A DNA stretch of 17,461 bases, taken from assembly GCA_038259155.1 (NCBI GenBank), contig JBBSPE010000095.1, positions 1 to 17,461 on the forward strand, written 5' to 3'. How positions within the stretch are numbered: the stretch's first letter is position 1; the number at the start of each line of letters is the position of its first letter. The notes under the pieces are model-generated. The model had not been told where the DNA came from. It made no database searches and saw only the letters and a list, made by a program, of their open reading frames with translations. This document shows, one piece after another, positions 1 through 7,535 of the stretch. Source of the stretch: JAABRT01 sp038259155 (GTDB lineage: Bacteria; Gemmatimonadota; Gemmatimonadetes; Gemmatimonadales; Gemmatimonadaceae). The translations under genes were made by a program, and so were the position numbers.

Positions 1-2
1 AA

Positions 3-353
3 TACGTCGGTCGGTACGCAATCGAGACGCCGCGGCAAGATCTCCCCGTAAAGCCGATGCTCGTCGTGACGTATGCGCGAGGGGGTCTCAAGGCACGGTT
101 TGAGCCAGAAGACCCGTACATGCAGACCTTCGCGCTCATGCGCGTGGCGCCGGACATTTTCACCGCGGGCCTGTTCATGTCGGCCGAGGTGTATGCGAAT
201 GACGAGATCTACGAGGTGCTGCGTCCCGAGTTCATGCTCACGTTCATGGAAATCGACGGTGCGCGGGGACTCGAAGTGCGTGGCGCGAATGACTCACTGG
301 ATTTTCGGGCGCGGCTGGTGAAGCCTGCGCCGAGTGCGCGCGCACTGCGATAG
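3..353 (+). CDS. C-terminal part of an unidentified protein (5' end outside window)
   Basis: The frame is open from the first bases of the window to a TAG at 351-353, so this is the last 116 or so codons of a gene that starts to the left. The fragment begins YVGRYAIETP, which resembles the small beta-sheet C-terminal modules of secreted serine hydrolases and similar envelope proteins, where a 'YVGRY' motif opens the domain. The rest alternates short hydrophobic and charged stretches as in a beta-barrel or lipocalin-like fold (MLVVTYARGG, FMLTFMEIDG, SLDFRARLVKP). An internal ATG at 57 has no ribosome binding site and is probably not the start. I do not recognise the family. The reading frame is secure from its codon pattern and continuity; the function is not. 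Confidence 0.6.
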   Translation, partial: YVGRYAIETPRQDLPVKPMLVVTYARGGLKARFEPEDPYMQTFALMRVAPDIFTAGLFMSAEVYANDEIYEVLRPEFMLTFMEIDGARGLEVRGANDSLDFRARLVKPAPSARALR

Positions 354-552
354 CGGGTTGATCTTGATTCAGCCGTCGTCACACCAAGAGGTGCTCGACA
401 CGAAGTACCGCGCGTCAAGCGCGGAGAGTGACCGCAGTTCACGCGCAGCAATCGGCGACACGGCCACCCAACGCAGCGAGACGGCGCAAAGGACGCGCCT
501 GGTGGTGCTGGAGAATCTGGATGCGGTACTGCGGGAGGCGTTCGCGCAGTAG
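334..552 (+). other. Possible small or decayed reading frame between two genes
   Basis: The 234 bp between the first gene and the ATPase contain one plus-strand frame of up to 72 codons. It starts at a GTG inside the end of the previous gene and stops at TAG 550-552. Its second half has codon choice similar to real genes here and ends in a helix-like tail (LVVLENLDAVLREAFAQ). There is no clear ribosome binding site and no domain I recognise. It may be a degenerate remnant of a lost gene, a very small protein, or chance in GC-rich DNA. Apart from this I see nothing in the gap. Confidence 0.2.
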
Positions 553-586
553 CGCGCTGCGAGCCCTCGGGCGTACACATTACAGG

Positions 587-3310
587 ATGGCACACTCTTC
601 ACCGTCCGCGACCGCCAGCACGCGGGACAATGGCACGCATCCGGACTGGCATGCCACGACTCTGGCGCAGGTGGTCGAGCGCGTGCAGTCAGATCCCGAT
701 CGCGGTCTCGCTGCGGCCGTCGCGGACGAGCGATTGTCGGAATACGGGCCCAACACACTCGCCGAAGCGGCGCAACGCTCGGCGCTCTCGAGTCTCGTGC
801 ATCAGTTCGCGAGTCTGCTCGTTGGGCTGCTGGCCGCGGCTGCGAGTATCGCCCTGCTGCTCGGTGATACACTCGAGGCCGCCGCGATCCTTCTGGTGCT
901 CGTGCTCAATGCAGCCATCGGGTTCGCCACTGAATGGCGCGCCGCCGGGGCGCTTGACGCGCTCCGAGACGAGGAAATTCCTCAGGCGCGGGTTCGGCGC
1001 GATGGCGATGAGCACACCGTACCCGCCTCGACGCTGGTGCCGGGCGACGTGGTGTTGCTCGCTGCCGGGGACCGGGTACCGGCCGATGGTCGCCTGGTAG
1101 AACAGGCGGAGCTGCGCGTGGATGAGGCGGCACTGACCGGTGAGTCGCTGCCGGTCAGCAAGGAGGCCGAGGCCACAGTGGAAGTGCAGGCGCCGCTCGG
1201 CGATCGGTACAACATGCTGTACCGCGGGACGTCGGTGCGTGACGGGCGGGCCATCCTCCTCGTGACCGAGACCGGCCAGCGAACCGAGATGGGCCGCATC
1301 GGCTCAATGCTGCACACGGTGGAGGAGACGAACACGCCACTCGAGGTGCAGCTCGCCGAGCTCAGTCGTACGCTCATGCTCGTGGTGCTTGGGCTCTGCC
1401 TGATCATCGTCTGCATTGGCTGGCTGCGTGGGCATGCGTGGCTCTATATGCTGGAGGTGGGCATCTCACTGGCCATCGCCGCCGTGCCTGAGGGCTTACT
1501 GGCGGTCACCACGATGACACTGGCGCTCGGCGTGCAGCGCATGGCCAGGCGACACGCACTCGTGCGTCGGCTTCCCGTGGTTGAGGCGCTCGGTTCAACG
1601 ACGGTCATCTGCACCGACAAGACCGGCACGCTGACGCGCAATGAGATGACGGTCACCACCTACCATGTGGATGGCACCGATGTCGGCGGAACGGAACTCG
1701 CCGAGCCGCTCCCGCCGGCGCTCGCGCTGGCGGTTCGCATAGGCGCGCTGTGCAACGACGCGGAGATCGACCGGGAAGACACCACGACACAGTTCCTTGG
1801 CGACCCGACCGAGGCGGCGCTGCTCGTGGCGGCGGAGAAAGCCGGCATGTCACTCGCGTCACTGGATCAGGACTATCCCCGAGTCGACGAACTGCCCTTC
1901 AGCAGTGAGACGCGATGCATGGTGACTGTGCACCGCACGCCGGAGGGCACCCTGATCGCCTGCATGAAGGGCGCACCAGCCGAGGTGCTGGCGGCGTGCA
2001 CCCACGAGGCACACGCCGATGCGACCATCCCGCTCACAGAAAAGTCGCGAGACGCACAGGTGGAAGCGAATGCGGAGCTCGGGGCCGCGGCTCTCCGCGT
2101 GCTCGCGCTCGCCTGGCGCGAGTTGCCGGAGTCGTACCGTCCGGACGACCTCACCACCGGGCTGACCTTCGTGGGGCTCGTGGGCATGCGTGACCCGCTG
2201 CGGGAAGGCACGCAGCAGACCCTCGCGCTGTGTCGCACCGCCGGCATTCGAACCGTCATGATCACCGGCGACCAGGCCAGCACGGCCACCGAGATTGCGC
2301 GACAGCTTGGACTCGACCGCGACCTGCAGGGGCAGGCGTTGCGCACGGTGCACGGGCGCGAACTGCACAATCTCCCGGATGCCGATTGGCTGGCCCTGGT
2401 GCGGGATACGGCAGTGTTCGCGCGCGTGTCACCGGAGGACAAGCTGCGCATTGTCGAAGCCCTTCAGGAGCTGGGGCACATTGTTGCCATGACCGGTGAC
2501 GGGGTGAACGATGCACCGGCCCTCCGCAAGGCCGACATTGGCGTTGCCATGGGGATTCGCGGGACTGAGGTTGCCAAGGACGCCGCTGACATGGTGCTGG
2601 CCGATGACAATTTCTCCACGATTGTGGCGGCCGTGGAGCAGGGACGCATTGTGGTGCAGGGGATCCGGCGATTCATCCACTACCTGTTTTCGTGCAATCT
2701 GGCGGAGATCCTGACCGTGTTCGTGGCCATCATGATCGGGTGGCCGCTGCCGTTGGGCGTGTTGCAGATCCTCTGGCTCAACCTGGTCACTGATGTGTTT
2801 CCCGCGCTGGCACTGGCGCTCGAGCCATCGGCGGCCGGGGTCATGCAGCGTCCGCCGCGCGATCCGCACACCCCCTTGCTGTCGCTTCGGTTCTCGGGGC
2901 TGATCGTGTGGCAGGGGGTTGTGCTGGCGGCGTGCACGCTGGCCAGCTTCGCCATTGCCCTCCAGTGGTACGGCGCGGAGGGGATCGGGCTGCAGCGGGC
3001 GGTCACCATCTCGTTCATGACGCTGGCGCTCGCACAAACCGCCCACGTCTTCAACGTCCGTTCCCGAAGCCGCTCTCTGGTGTCGGCGCATTTCTGGGCC
3101 AATGGCTGGCTCTGGGGATCGACGGTGCTGTGCGTTGTCCTGCAGCTGTTGGCGTTGAGCGTACCGCTGTTGCGGGACGTGCTCAATACGGTTCCACTGG
3201 GTGCGGCGGACTGGGGCCTCATTTCGGCGGGCGCGCTTACCCCGGTGCTCATCGTGGAGGTGGTCAAGCTCGTGCAGCGGCGCATGCAGTGGGGATGGGC
3301 GGTGGACTGA
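587..3310 (+). CDS. P-type cation-transporting ATPase, SERCA-like (P2A)
   Basis: This 907-residue membrane pump uses ATP, through a phospho-aspartate intermediate, to move cations out of the cytoplasm. It has the full P-type layout: an N-terminal cation-ATPase domain (about 15-75), TGES at 184-187 in the actuator domain, phosphorylated D344 in DKTGTLT, TGDGVNDAP at 636-644, and a C-terminal helix bundle. Residues matching the calcium site II ligands of SERCA are present: E302 in PEGL (M4), N732 and D736 in NLVTD (M6). N704 and E707 (M5) match site I, but the M8 glutamate is not evident. N at the start of NLVTD favours a Ca2+-type pump over Na+/K+-type pumps. The ATG at 587 gives the normal family N-terminus. 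The frame continues upstream to 428, but that extension is Arg/Trp-rich and unlike a pump. Calcium is the likely but unproven substrate; Mn2+ or another cation is possible. Confidence 0.93.
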   Translation: MAHSSPSATASTRDNGTHPDWHATTLAQVVERVQSDPDRGLAAAVADERLSEYGPNTLAEAAQRSALSSLVHQFASLLVGLLAAAASIALLLGDTLEAAAILLVLVLNAAIGFATEWRAAGALDALRDEEIPQARVRRDGDEHTVPASTLVPGDVVLLAAGDRVPADGRLVEQAELRVDEAALTGESLPVSKEAEATVEVQAPLGDRYNMLYRGTSVRDGRAILLVTETGQRTEMGRIGSMLHTVEETNTPLEVQLAELSRTLMLVVLGLCLIIVCIGWLRGHAWLYMLEVGISLAIAAVPEGLLAVTTMTLALGVQRMARRHALVRRLPVVEALGSTTVICTDKTGTLTRNEMTVTTYHVDGTDVGGTELAEPLPPALALAVRIGALCNDAEIDREDTTTQFLGDPTEAALLVAAEKAGMSLASLDQDYPRVDELPFSSETRCMVTVHRTPEGTLIACMKGAPAEVLAACTHEAHADATIPLTEKSRDAQVEANAELGAAALRVLALAWRELPESYRPDDLTTGLTFVGLVGMRDPLREGTQQTLALCRTAGIRTVMITGDQASTATEIARQLGLDRDLQGQALRTVHGRELHNLPDADWLALVRDTAVFARVSPEDKLRIVEALQELGHIVAMTGDGVNDAPALRKADIGVAMGIRGTEVAKDAADMVLADDNFSTIVAAVEQGRIVVQGIRRFIHYLFSCNLAEILTVFVAIMIGWPLPLGVLQILWLNLVTDVFPALALALEPSAAGVMQRPPRDPHTPLLSLRFSGLIVWQGVVLAACTLASFAIALQWYGAEGIGLQRAVTISFMTLALAQTAHVFNVRSRSRSLVSAHFWANGWLWGSTVLCVVLQLLALSVPLLRDVLNTVPLGAADWGLISAGALTPVLIVEVVKLVQRRMQWGWAVD

Positions 3311-3364
3311 CCGTCCGAACGGACTCAGAGCAAGTCCAGTCGTCGTCGTCGCCGCACCGACGCC

Positions 3365-3398
3365 CTGAAAGAAACCGGTCGGCTGGTCAGCGCCGACC
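3365..3398 (-). terminator. Hairpin with T-rich tail, probable terminator of the OFA transporter
   Basis: GGTCGGC at 3377-3383 pairs with GCCGACC at 3392-3398 around an 8-nt loop. Read on the minus strand, the stem is followed by GGTTTCTTTC, a T-rich run of the kind seen at intrinsic terminators. The stop codon of the minus-strand transporter (3387-3389) lies in the loop. On the plus strand no T-run follows the stem, so it serves the transporter better than the convergent ATPase gene. Confidence 0.5.
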
Positions 3399-4697
3399 CT
3401 CAGGGTCCGCGCCACGATCTTCAAGCGAGCGCTGACCCAGTGGGCGCACGAGCAACGTCAACACGAACCCTACGGCGAGCAGCGCCGCCAGCAGTTGGAG
3501 CGGCGTGTCGTATACGTGCACCGGATTGCCACCCGCGGGCAACGCCGCCTTGGCGCGGTTGGAGAGCTCGGTGATGATGAGCGGACCGGCAATGGCGGCA
3601 GCGCTCCACGCCGTGAGCACGGCCCCATGAATGGCGCCAACGTTCTTGGGGCCGAAGATATCCGCCAGGAATGCGGGAATCGTTGCAAACCCGCCGCCGT
3701 ACATGGTGAAAATCACAAAGAGGCTGAGCTCGAACAGCAACCACTGTCCTGAAGCCGCGAGTCCAGGAATTGCGAGAAAGAGCGCCAGCTGCGCGGCAAA
3801 GAATATGGTGTATGTCGTGCGCCGGCCGAGGTAGTCGGAGGCCGACGCCCACAGAAATCGTCCGCCGGCATTGAAAATGCTGATGAGCGACACCACGGCA
3901 GCCGCCTCGAGCGGCGTCTTGTTGAAGAGGTCCTGCATCATGGGAGAAGCCTGCGCCAGAATACCGATACCGGCGGTGACGTTGATGAACAGGATGACCC
4001 AGAGGAGCACGAACTGCCGCGTACCGACGGCGTCGTTGCGCGACACACTATCGGTGGCAATCATCGCCGCGCGCTTGTTGTTGGACGGCGCGGTCGGTGT
4101 CCATCCCGCCGGAACCCAGCCCGGTGGCGGGGCCTGCAGCAGGAGTGAACCAATGAGCATGACCACGAGGTATGCCGCGCCGAGCACCATCACGGTGGTG
4201 GCAATCCCCACGCGCGCTATCAACGCCGCGTTGAGATAGCCCGCGATGAAGGCACCACCGCCAAACCCCATGATGGCCATGCCCGTGGCCATGCCGCGTC
4301 GGTCAGGAAACCACTTCACGAGCGTGCTGACGGGGGCGATATACCCGAGCCCACACCCGATGCCCCCCACGACGCCCATGCCCAGAAACACGAGCAGCGG
4401 CTGCTTGATGGCGATCCCCAAGCCGCCGAGCAGCAACCCGCTGCCGAAGAACAGCGCGGCTGCGCGCGCGGCAACACGTGGTCCATGTCGCTCCACCCAT
4501 GGACCTCCAAGCGCCGCGCTGAGGCCGAGCAATGCGAGCGCCGTCGTGAACGTGGTGTAGGGGGGCTTCATCCACCACGGCTGGTCGGCAAACAGCGCCT
4601 GCATGGGCCGATTGAAGGTGCTCCAGGCGTACACGGAGCCGATGCAGAGATGCACCAACACGGCGCCCACCGGGACGCGCCACCGGTTCGGCGTCAC
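3387..4697 (-). CDS. OFA-family major facilitator transporter
   Basis: This 436-residue inner-membrane transporter has the usual 12 hydrophobic segments of the major facilitator superfamily. The N-terminus (HLCIGSVYAWSTF, about residues 16-28) and the loop with WFPDRRGMATGMAIMGFGGGA (about 128-150) are characteristic of the oxalate/formate antiporter (OFA) subfamily, which exchanges or imports small carboxylates. The substrate cannot be read from sequence, and many OFA members are not oxalate carriers. The chosen start is a GTG at 4697, which gives the typical family N-terminus and has GAGAG a few bases upstream; no ATG in frame fits. It is convergent with the cation ATPase (76 bp apart) and divergent from the ligase-CBS gene. 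A hairpin at its stop codon probably ends transcription. Confidence 0.88.
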   Translation of the reverse strand: MTPNRWRVPVGAVLVHLCIGSVYAWSTFNRPMQALFADQPWWMKPPYTTFTTALALLGLSAALGGPWVERHGPRVAARAAALFFGSGLLLGGLGIAIKQPLLVFLGMGVVGGIGCGLGYIAPVSTLVKWFPDRRGMATGMAIMGFGGGAFIAGYLNAALIARVGIATTVMVLGAAYLVVMLIGSLLLQAPPPGWVPAGWTPTAPSNNKRAAMIATDSVSRNDAVGTRQFVLLWVILFINVTAGIGILAQASPMMQDLFNKTPLEAAAVVSLISIFNAGGRFLWASASDYLGRRTTYTIFFAAQLALFLAIPGLAASGQWLLFELSLFVIFTMYGGGFATIPAFLADIFGPKNVGAIHGAVLTAWSAAAIAGPLIITELSNRAKAALPAGGNPVHVYDTPLQLLAALLAVGFVLTLLVRPLGQRSLEDRGADPEGRR

Positions 4698-4838
4698 CGG
4701 CCACTCTCTGGGCGTGACCCACCAAGCGACACAGCGCGCGTCTTGTTTCTCGAGTGATCCATGACGGGCAAGTTAGCCGCTGGGGGAACCGCTGGACCAT
4801 CGACATCGCGTGCATCATGTTGCAGAAGCCGCTGTTCC

Positions 4839-4859
4839 CGGACGCCGCTTTGGCGTCCG
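4839..4859 (+). other. Perfect 8-bp hairpin in the leader of the ligase-CBS gene
   Basis: CGGACGCC (4839-4846) and GGCGTCCG (4852-4859) form a perfect stem around a 5-nt loop, GCTTT, ending 22 bases before the ATG at 4882. It is not followed by a strong T-run. It may be a leader structure or a weak terminator/attenuator. If translation instead began at the GTG at 4810, it would be inside the coding region. Confidence 0.35.
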
Positions 4860-4881
4860 TCCTTCTGCCTGCCGCACCGCC

Positions 4882-6798
4882 ATGGGTGACCACAACGTCC
4901 GTGCCGTTTCCGATCCCGAGAGCCGTCATCGTTTCTCGAAGGCGCTGCTCGAGGACATTGAGGCGCTCGAGCGCATGCTGCGGTCCGGGCAGTTGGAAAA
5001 AGGTGTCACACGTATCGGATTCGAGCAGGAGCTGTTCCTCACGGACGCGGCCGGCAGGCCGGCGCCCTGCGCCCCCGCAGTACTCGCCACACTGAACGAC
5101 GCACACTTCACCACCGAAATTGCACGCTTCAATCTCGAGCTGAATGTCCCGCCGCTCGCACTGCAGGCGGGCGCGCTGCACGCGCTCGACGCCTTTCTGC
5201 ACGAGGCACTCGCGCGTGCGCGACAGGCGGCCGCTCAGCACGGCGCGGACCTGGTGCTCGCAGGCATTCTGCCGTCCATCACGCTGTCGGATCTGACGAA
5301 CGCATCGCTCTCGCCCGCCGAGCGTTACCACACCCTTGATCGGCTGTTCGTGTCGCTGGCGGGCGGGGAAATCCGGACGGTGATCCAGGGTGAGGAAGAG
5401 CTCCAGATTGCCCTGAAGACGATCATGCTCGAGGCCTGCAATACCTCCGTTCAGGTGCACCTGCAGGTGGATCCGGCGCGACTCGCCACCGTGTACGACA
5501 TCGCGCAGCTCGTCTCGGGGCCCGTGCTGGCGGCCGCGGCGAATGCGCCGCTTCTCCTGCAACGACGCCTGTGGCACGAGACGCGCATTCCTGCGTTCGA
5601 GCAGTCGGTGGACTTCCGTCGCAGCACTGATCGCGCGCGGGGCAGTTGGAGTCGTGTCCACTTCGGTGATCGATGGCTTGGTGAGTCCGTGCTCGACGTG
5701 TACCGCGATCAGGTGGCGCGGCACGAGGTGCTGCTCGTGAGCGACACCGCCGAGTCGTCGTTGGACGTGCTGGCGCGTGGCGATGTTCCTGCGTTGCGGG
5801 CGCTGTCGCTTCACAACGGATCCCTCTATCGCTGGAACCGGTTGTGCTACGGCGTGACCGCGGGCGTGCCGCACCTGCGCATCGAACACCGCCCACTCCC
5901 GTCTGGCCCCACCGTGCGGGACGAGATCGCCAACGCGGCGCTCTGGCTGGGATTGGTCCTCGGTATCGAGGACGCGATTGGGGATGTCCGCACGCGATTT
6001 CCCTTTGCTGATGCTCGGGCTAACTTTCATGCTGCCGCGCACCATGGGCTCGACGCACAGATGCGGTGGGACGGCGGGCAGCGGGTGTCGGCACGTATGC
6101 TGCTGACGGATTCGCTGCTGCCGCTCGCACGAGCTGGTCTTGCACACGCCGGCCTCCCGACCGAGGAAATCTCCACGTATCTCGACGTGATCGCCGAGCG
6201 CGTGGCGTGTGGGCAAACGGGGGCTGTGTGGATGCGCGACGCCTGGGACGCGCTGACGCGCATCGGCAATCCGGTCGCGCGATCGCAGGCTGTGACGCGC
6301 GCCATGCGGCAGCGGCAGTGGGGCGGCGCGCCCGTGGCACAGTGGTCGCCGATCGCCCGAGATGAAGCGTCGGACTGGCCACGACACGTGCAGCAGGTGC
6401 AGGAACTCATGTCGACCGACGTCTTCACCGTGCACCCTGAGGACCTGCTCGATGTCGCCGCCCACGTCATGGAGTGGAAGCATATCCGGCATGTTCCGGT
6501 GCAGGACGGTGATGGTGCGCTCGTGGGCCTGATCTCCCACCGCACCCTGCTCCTGCATCTCGCCGGCGCAGCGCGTCGTGCGGTGGGCGGCGGAAACCGG
6601 TCAGTGGCGGTACGCGAGGTCATGGAGACGGCGGTGCATACGGTCGCGCCCACCGCGTCGTGTGCCGAGGCGCTCGCCTTGCTGCGCACGCACCGGATCG
6701 GCTGCCTGCCCGTGGTACTCGACGGGCGCCTGCTCGGCATCGTGAGCGAACGCGACTTCCTGCCATTTGCAGGGCAGTGGTTTGCAGAACGTGGGTGA
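4882..6798 (+). CDS. Glutamate-cysteine ligase-like (GCS2 fold) enzyme fused to a CBS-domain pair
   Basis: This is a 638-residue two-part cytoplasmic protein. Residues about 35-470 look like the GCS2/carboxylate-amine ligase superfamily, which joins a carboxylate (classically glutamate) to an amine using ATP. Supporting motifs are GFEQEL at 46-51, whose acidic residues match the metal/ATP-binding strand, then CNTSVQVHLQ (about 185-194) and LHNGSLYRWNRLCYG. The C-terminus holds two CBS motifs: MSTDVFTVHPEDLLDVAAHVM (starting at 510) through about 565, and VMETAVHTVAPTASCAEALALL through about 634. CBS pairs usually bind adenine nucleotides and control the attached enzyme. An ATG at 4882 is preferred, though no good ribosome site is visible. 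A GTG at 4810 would add 24 residues. The substrate is unknown; glutathione synthesis is only one possibility. Confidence 0.85.
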   Translation: MGDHNVRAVSDPESRHRFSKALLEDIEALERMLRSGQLEKGVTRIGFEQELFLTDAAGRPAPCAPAVLATLNDAHFTTEIARFNLELNVPPLALQAGALHALDAFLHEALARARQAAAQHGADLVLAGILPSITLSDLTNASLSPAERYHTLDRLFVSLAGGEIRTVIQGEEELQIALKTIMLEACNTSVQVHLQVDPARLATVYDIAQLVSGPVLAAAANAPLLLQRRLWHETRIPAFEQSVDFRRSTDRARGSWSRVHFGDRWLGESVLDVYRDQVARHEVLLVSDTAESSLDVLARGDVPALRALSLHNGSLYRWNRLCYGVTAGVPHLRIEHRPLPSGPTVRDEIANAALWLGLVLGIEDAIGDVRTRFPFADARANFHAAAHHGLDAQMRWDGGQRVSARMLLTDSLLPLARAGLAHAGLPTEEISTYLDVIAERVACGQTGAVWMRDAWDALTRIGNPVARSQAVTRAMRQRQWGGAPVAQWSPIARDEASDWPRHVQQVQELMSTDVFTVHPEDLLDVAAHVMEWKHIRHVPVQDGDGALVGLISHRTLLLHLAGAARRAVGGGNRSVAVREVMETAVHTVAPTASCAEALALLRTHRIGCLPVVLDGRLLGIVSERDFLPFAGQWFAERG

Positions 6799-6870
6799 GC
6801 AACGCGCAGGGGCTGCGTGGAGTGATGTGAGCAGTTACTCTCGACCGGCGGTCCGAACGAAAATCACTCA

Positions 6871-6876
6871 AGGAGG
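6871..6876 (+). promoter_or_regulatory. Ribosome binding site that decides the DUF302 start
   Basis: AGGAGG, preceded by another A, is a near-perfect anti-16S match. An ATG at 6877 abuts it directly, which is too close for initiation. The second in-frame ATG at 6883 sits at 6-nt spacing and is the likely start. Confidence 0.75.
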
Positions 6877-6882
6877 ATGAAC

Positions 6883-7341
6883 ATGAACGAGAACGCACCG
6901 ATGCCCGGGTCCGTCGGCTTCACCGTGGAACTACCAATGGCGTTCGCCGCTGCGAAAGACGCGACGCGTGATGCACTCAAGGCCGAAGGCTTTGGGGTCC
7001 TTACAGAGATCGACCTGCAAGCAGCGTTCAAGGAGAAGCTGGGCCGCGATTTCCGGCCGTACGTGATCCTTGGTGCGTGCAATCCGCCGCTCGCGTTCGC
7101 TGCCGTCACGGCGGATCCCGCCATCGGCTTGCTGCTGCCGTGTAACGTGACGGTGGAAGCGCGCGACGCGACCCACTCTGTTGTCAGACTCGTTGATCCG
7201 CAGACAATGCTCGCTTCGGCGCCGGGCGGACTGGCGCCGGAGCTCACCCAGGTTGCGGATGACGCGAGTCAGCGAATGAATCGCGTGCTCGCCGCGCTTC
7301 AGCAGCTCGCGCGCGATGAACGATTGGAGGACCGCACATGA
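6883..7341 (+). CDS. DUF302 family protein
   Basis: This 152-residue protein has no signal peptide or membrane segment. The sequence pattern is that of DUF302: an opening strand (GSVGFTVELPMAFAAAKDATRDALKAEGFGVLTEIDLQ), then KEKLGRDFRPYVILGACNPPLAFAAVTADPAIGLLLPCNVTV with the family's 'ILGACNPP' and 'LLPCNV' cysteine motifs, and a C-terminal helix. DUF302 proteins are small alpha/beta proteins of unsettled function that often occur near redox or metal genes. The two conserved cysteines suggest metal or thiol chemistry, but this is inference. It follows the ligase-CBS gene in the same direction after 84 bp. Its stop codon (TGA 7339-7341) overlaps the ATG of the following broken frame as ATGA, so the two were once translationally coupled. 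Confidence 0.88.
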   Translation: MNENAPMPGSVGFTVELPMAFAAAKDATRDALKAEGFGVLTEIDLQAAFKEKLGRDFRPYVILGACNPPLAFAAVTADPAIGLLLPCNVTVEARDATHSVVRLVDPQTMLASAPGGLAPELTQVADDASQRMNRVLAALQQLARDERLEDRT

Positions 7342-7535
7342 ACGCATCGCCCAAATCCTGCATGCAGTGCGAGACCGCGCTCGTAGCGGGCGCCAGCTAG
7401 TGCCACGACCGCGGGGCCTGGACCGCGTTGTCCACACTAGCGGGAATCTTTGACGTTCGTCGACTCTTCGACTACTCGGTGGACCTGCTCTGCATCGCAG
7501 GTACGGACGGCTGCTTCAAGCTGGTGAACCCAGAA
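7338..7535 (+). pseudogene. Broken zinc-ribbon / PAS-domain reading frame
   Basis: An ATG at 7338 overlaps the DUF302 stop and has GGAGG at 7326-7330 with 7-nt spacing, so translation could start here. It yields only 20 residues (MNASPKSCMQCETALVAGAS) before TAG 7398-7400. Reading through the TAG in the same frame gives CHDRGAW, the expected second half of a CxxC...CxxC zinc ribbon, but with the last cysteine changed to arginine. About 14 residues later the frame reads LFDYSVDLLCIAGTDG and then CFKLVNPE, a clear start of a PAS sensor domain. Similarity stops abruptly at about 7535, inside the 3' end of the opposing kinase gene. I read this as one or two fused gene remnants inactivated by a stop mutation, a zinc-ligand substitution and a 3' deletion. 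A real 20-residue peptide cannot be excluded. Confidence 0.65.

Noticed and set aside
428..586. An N-terminal extension of the ATPase by 53 codons
   Set aside because: The extension is Arg/Trp-rich and unlike pump N-termini. The ATG at 587 gives the expected family start.
3336..3352. A short GTC trinucleotide run between the ATPase and the transporter
   Set aside because: There are only about four units in GC-rich DNA, too short to treat as a meaningful repeat.
2429..3424. A 331-codon minus-strand frame under the 3' end of the P-type ATPase
   Set aside because: The plus strand encodes conserved membrane segments and the hinge motif of the pump. The antisense product is low-complexity and charged with no family pattern.
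4303..6558. A 751-codon open frame on the minus strand across the ligase-CBS gene
   Set aside because: It is antisense to a gene with clear family motifs on the plus strand. Its translation is rich in Arg, His and Gln with no recognisable domain, as expected for the complement of a GC-rich gene.
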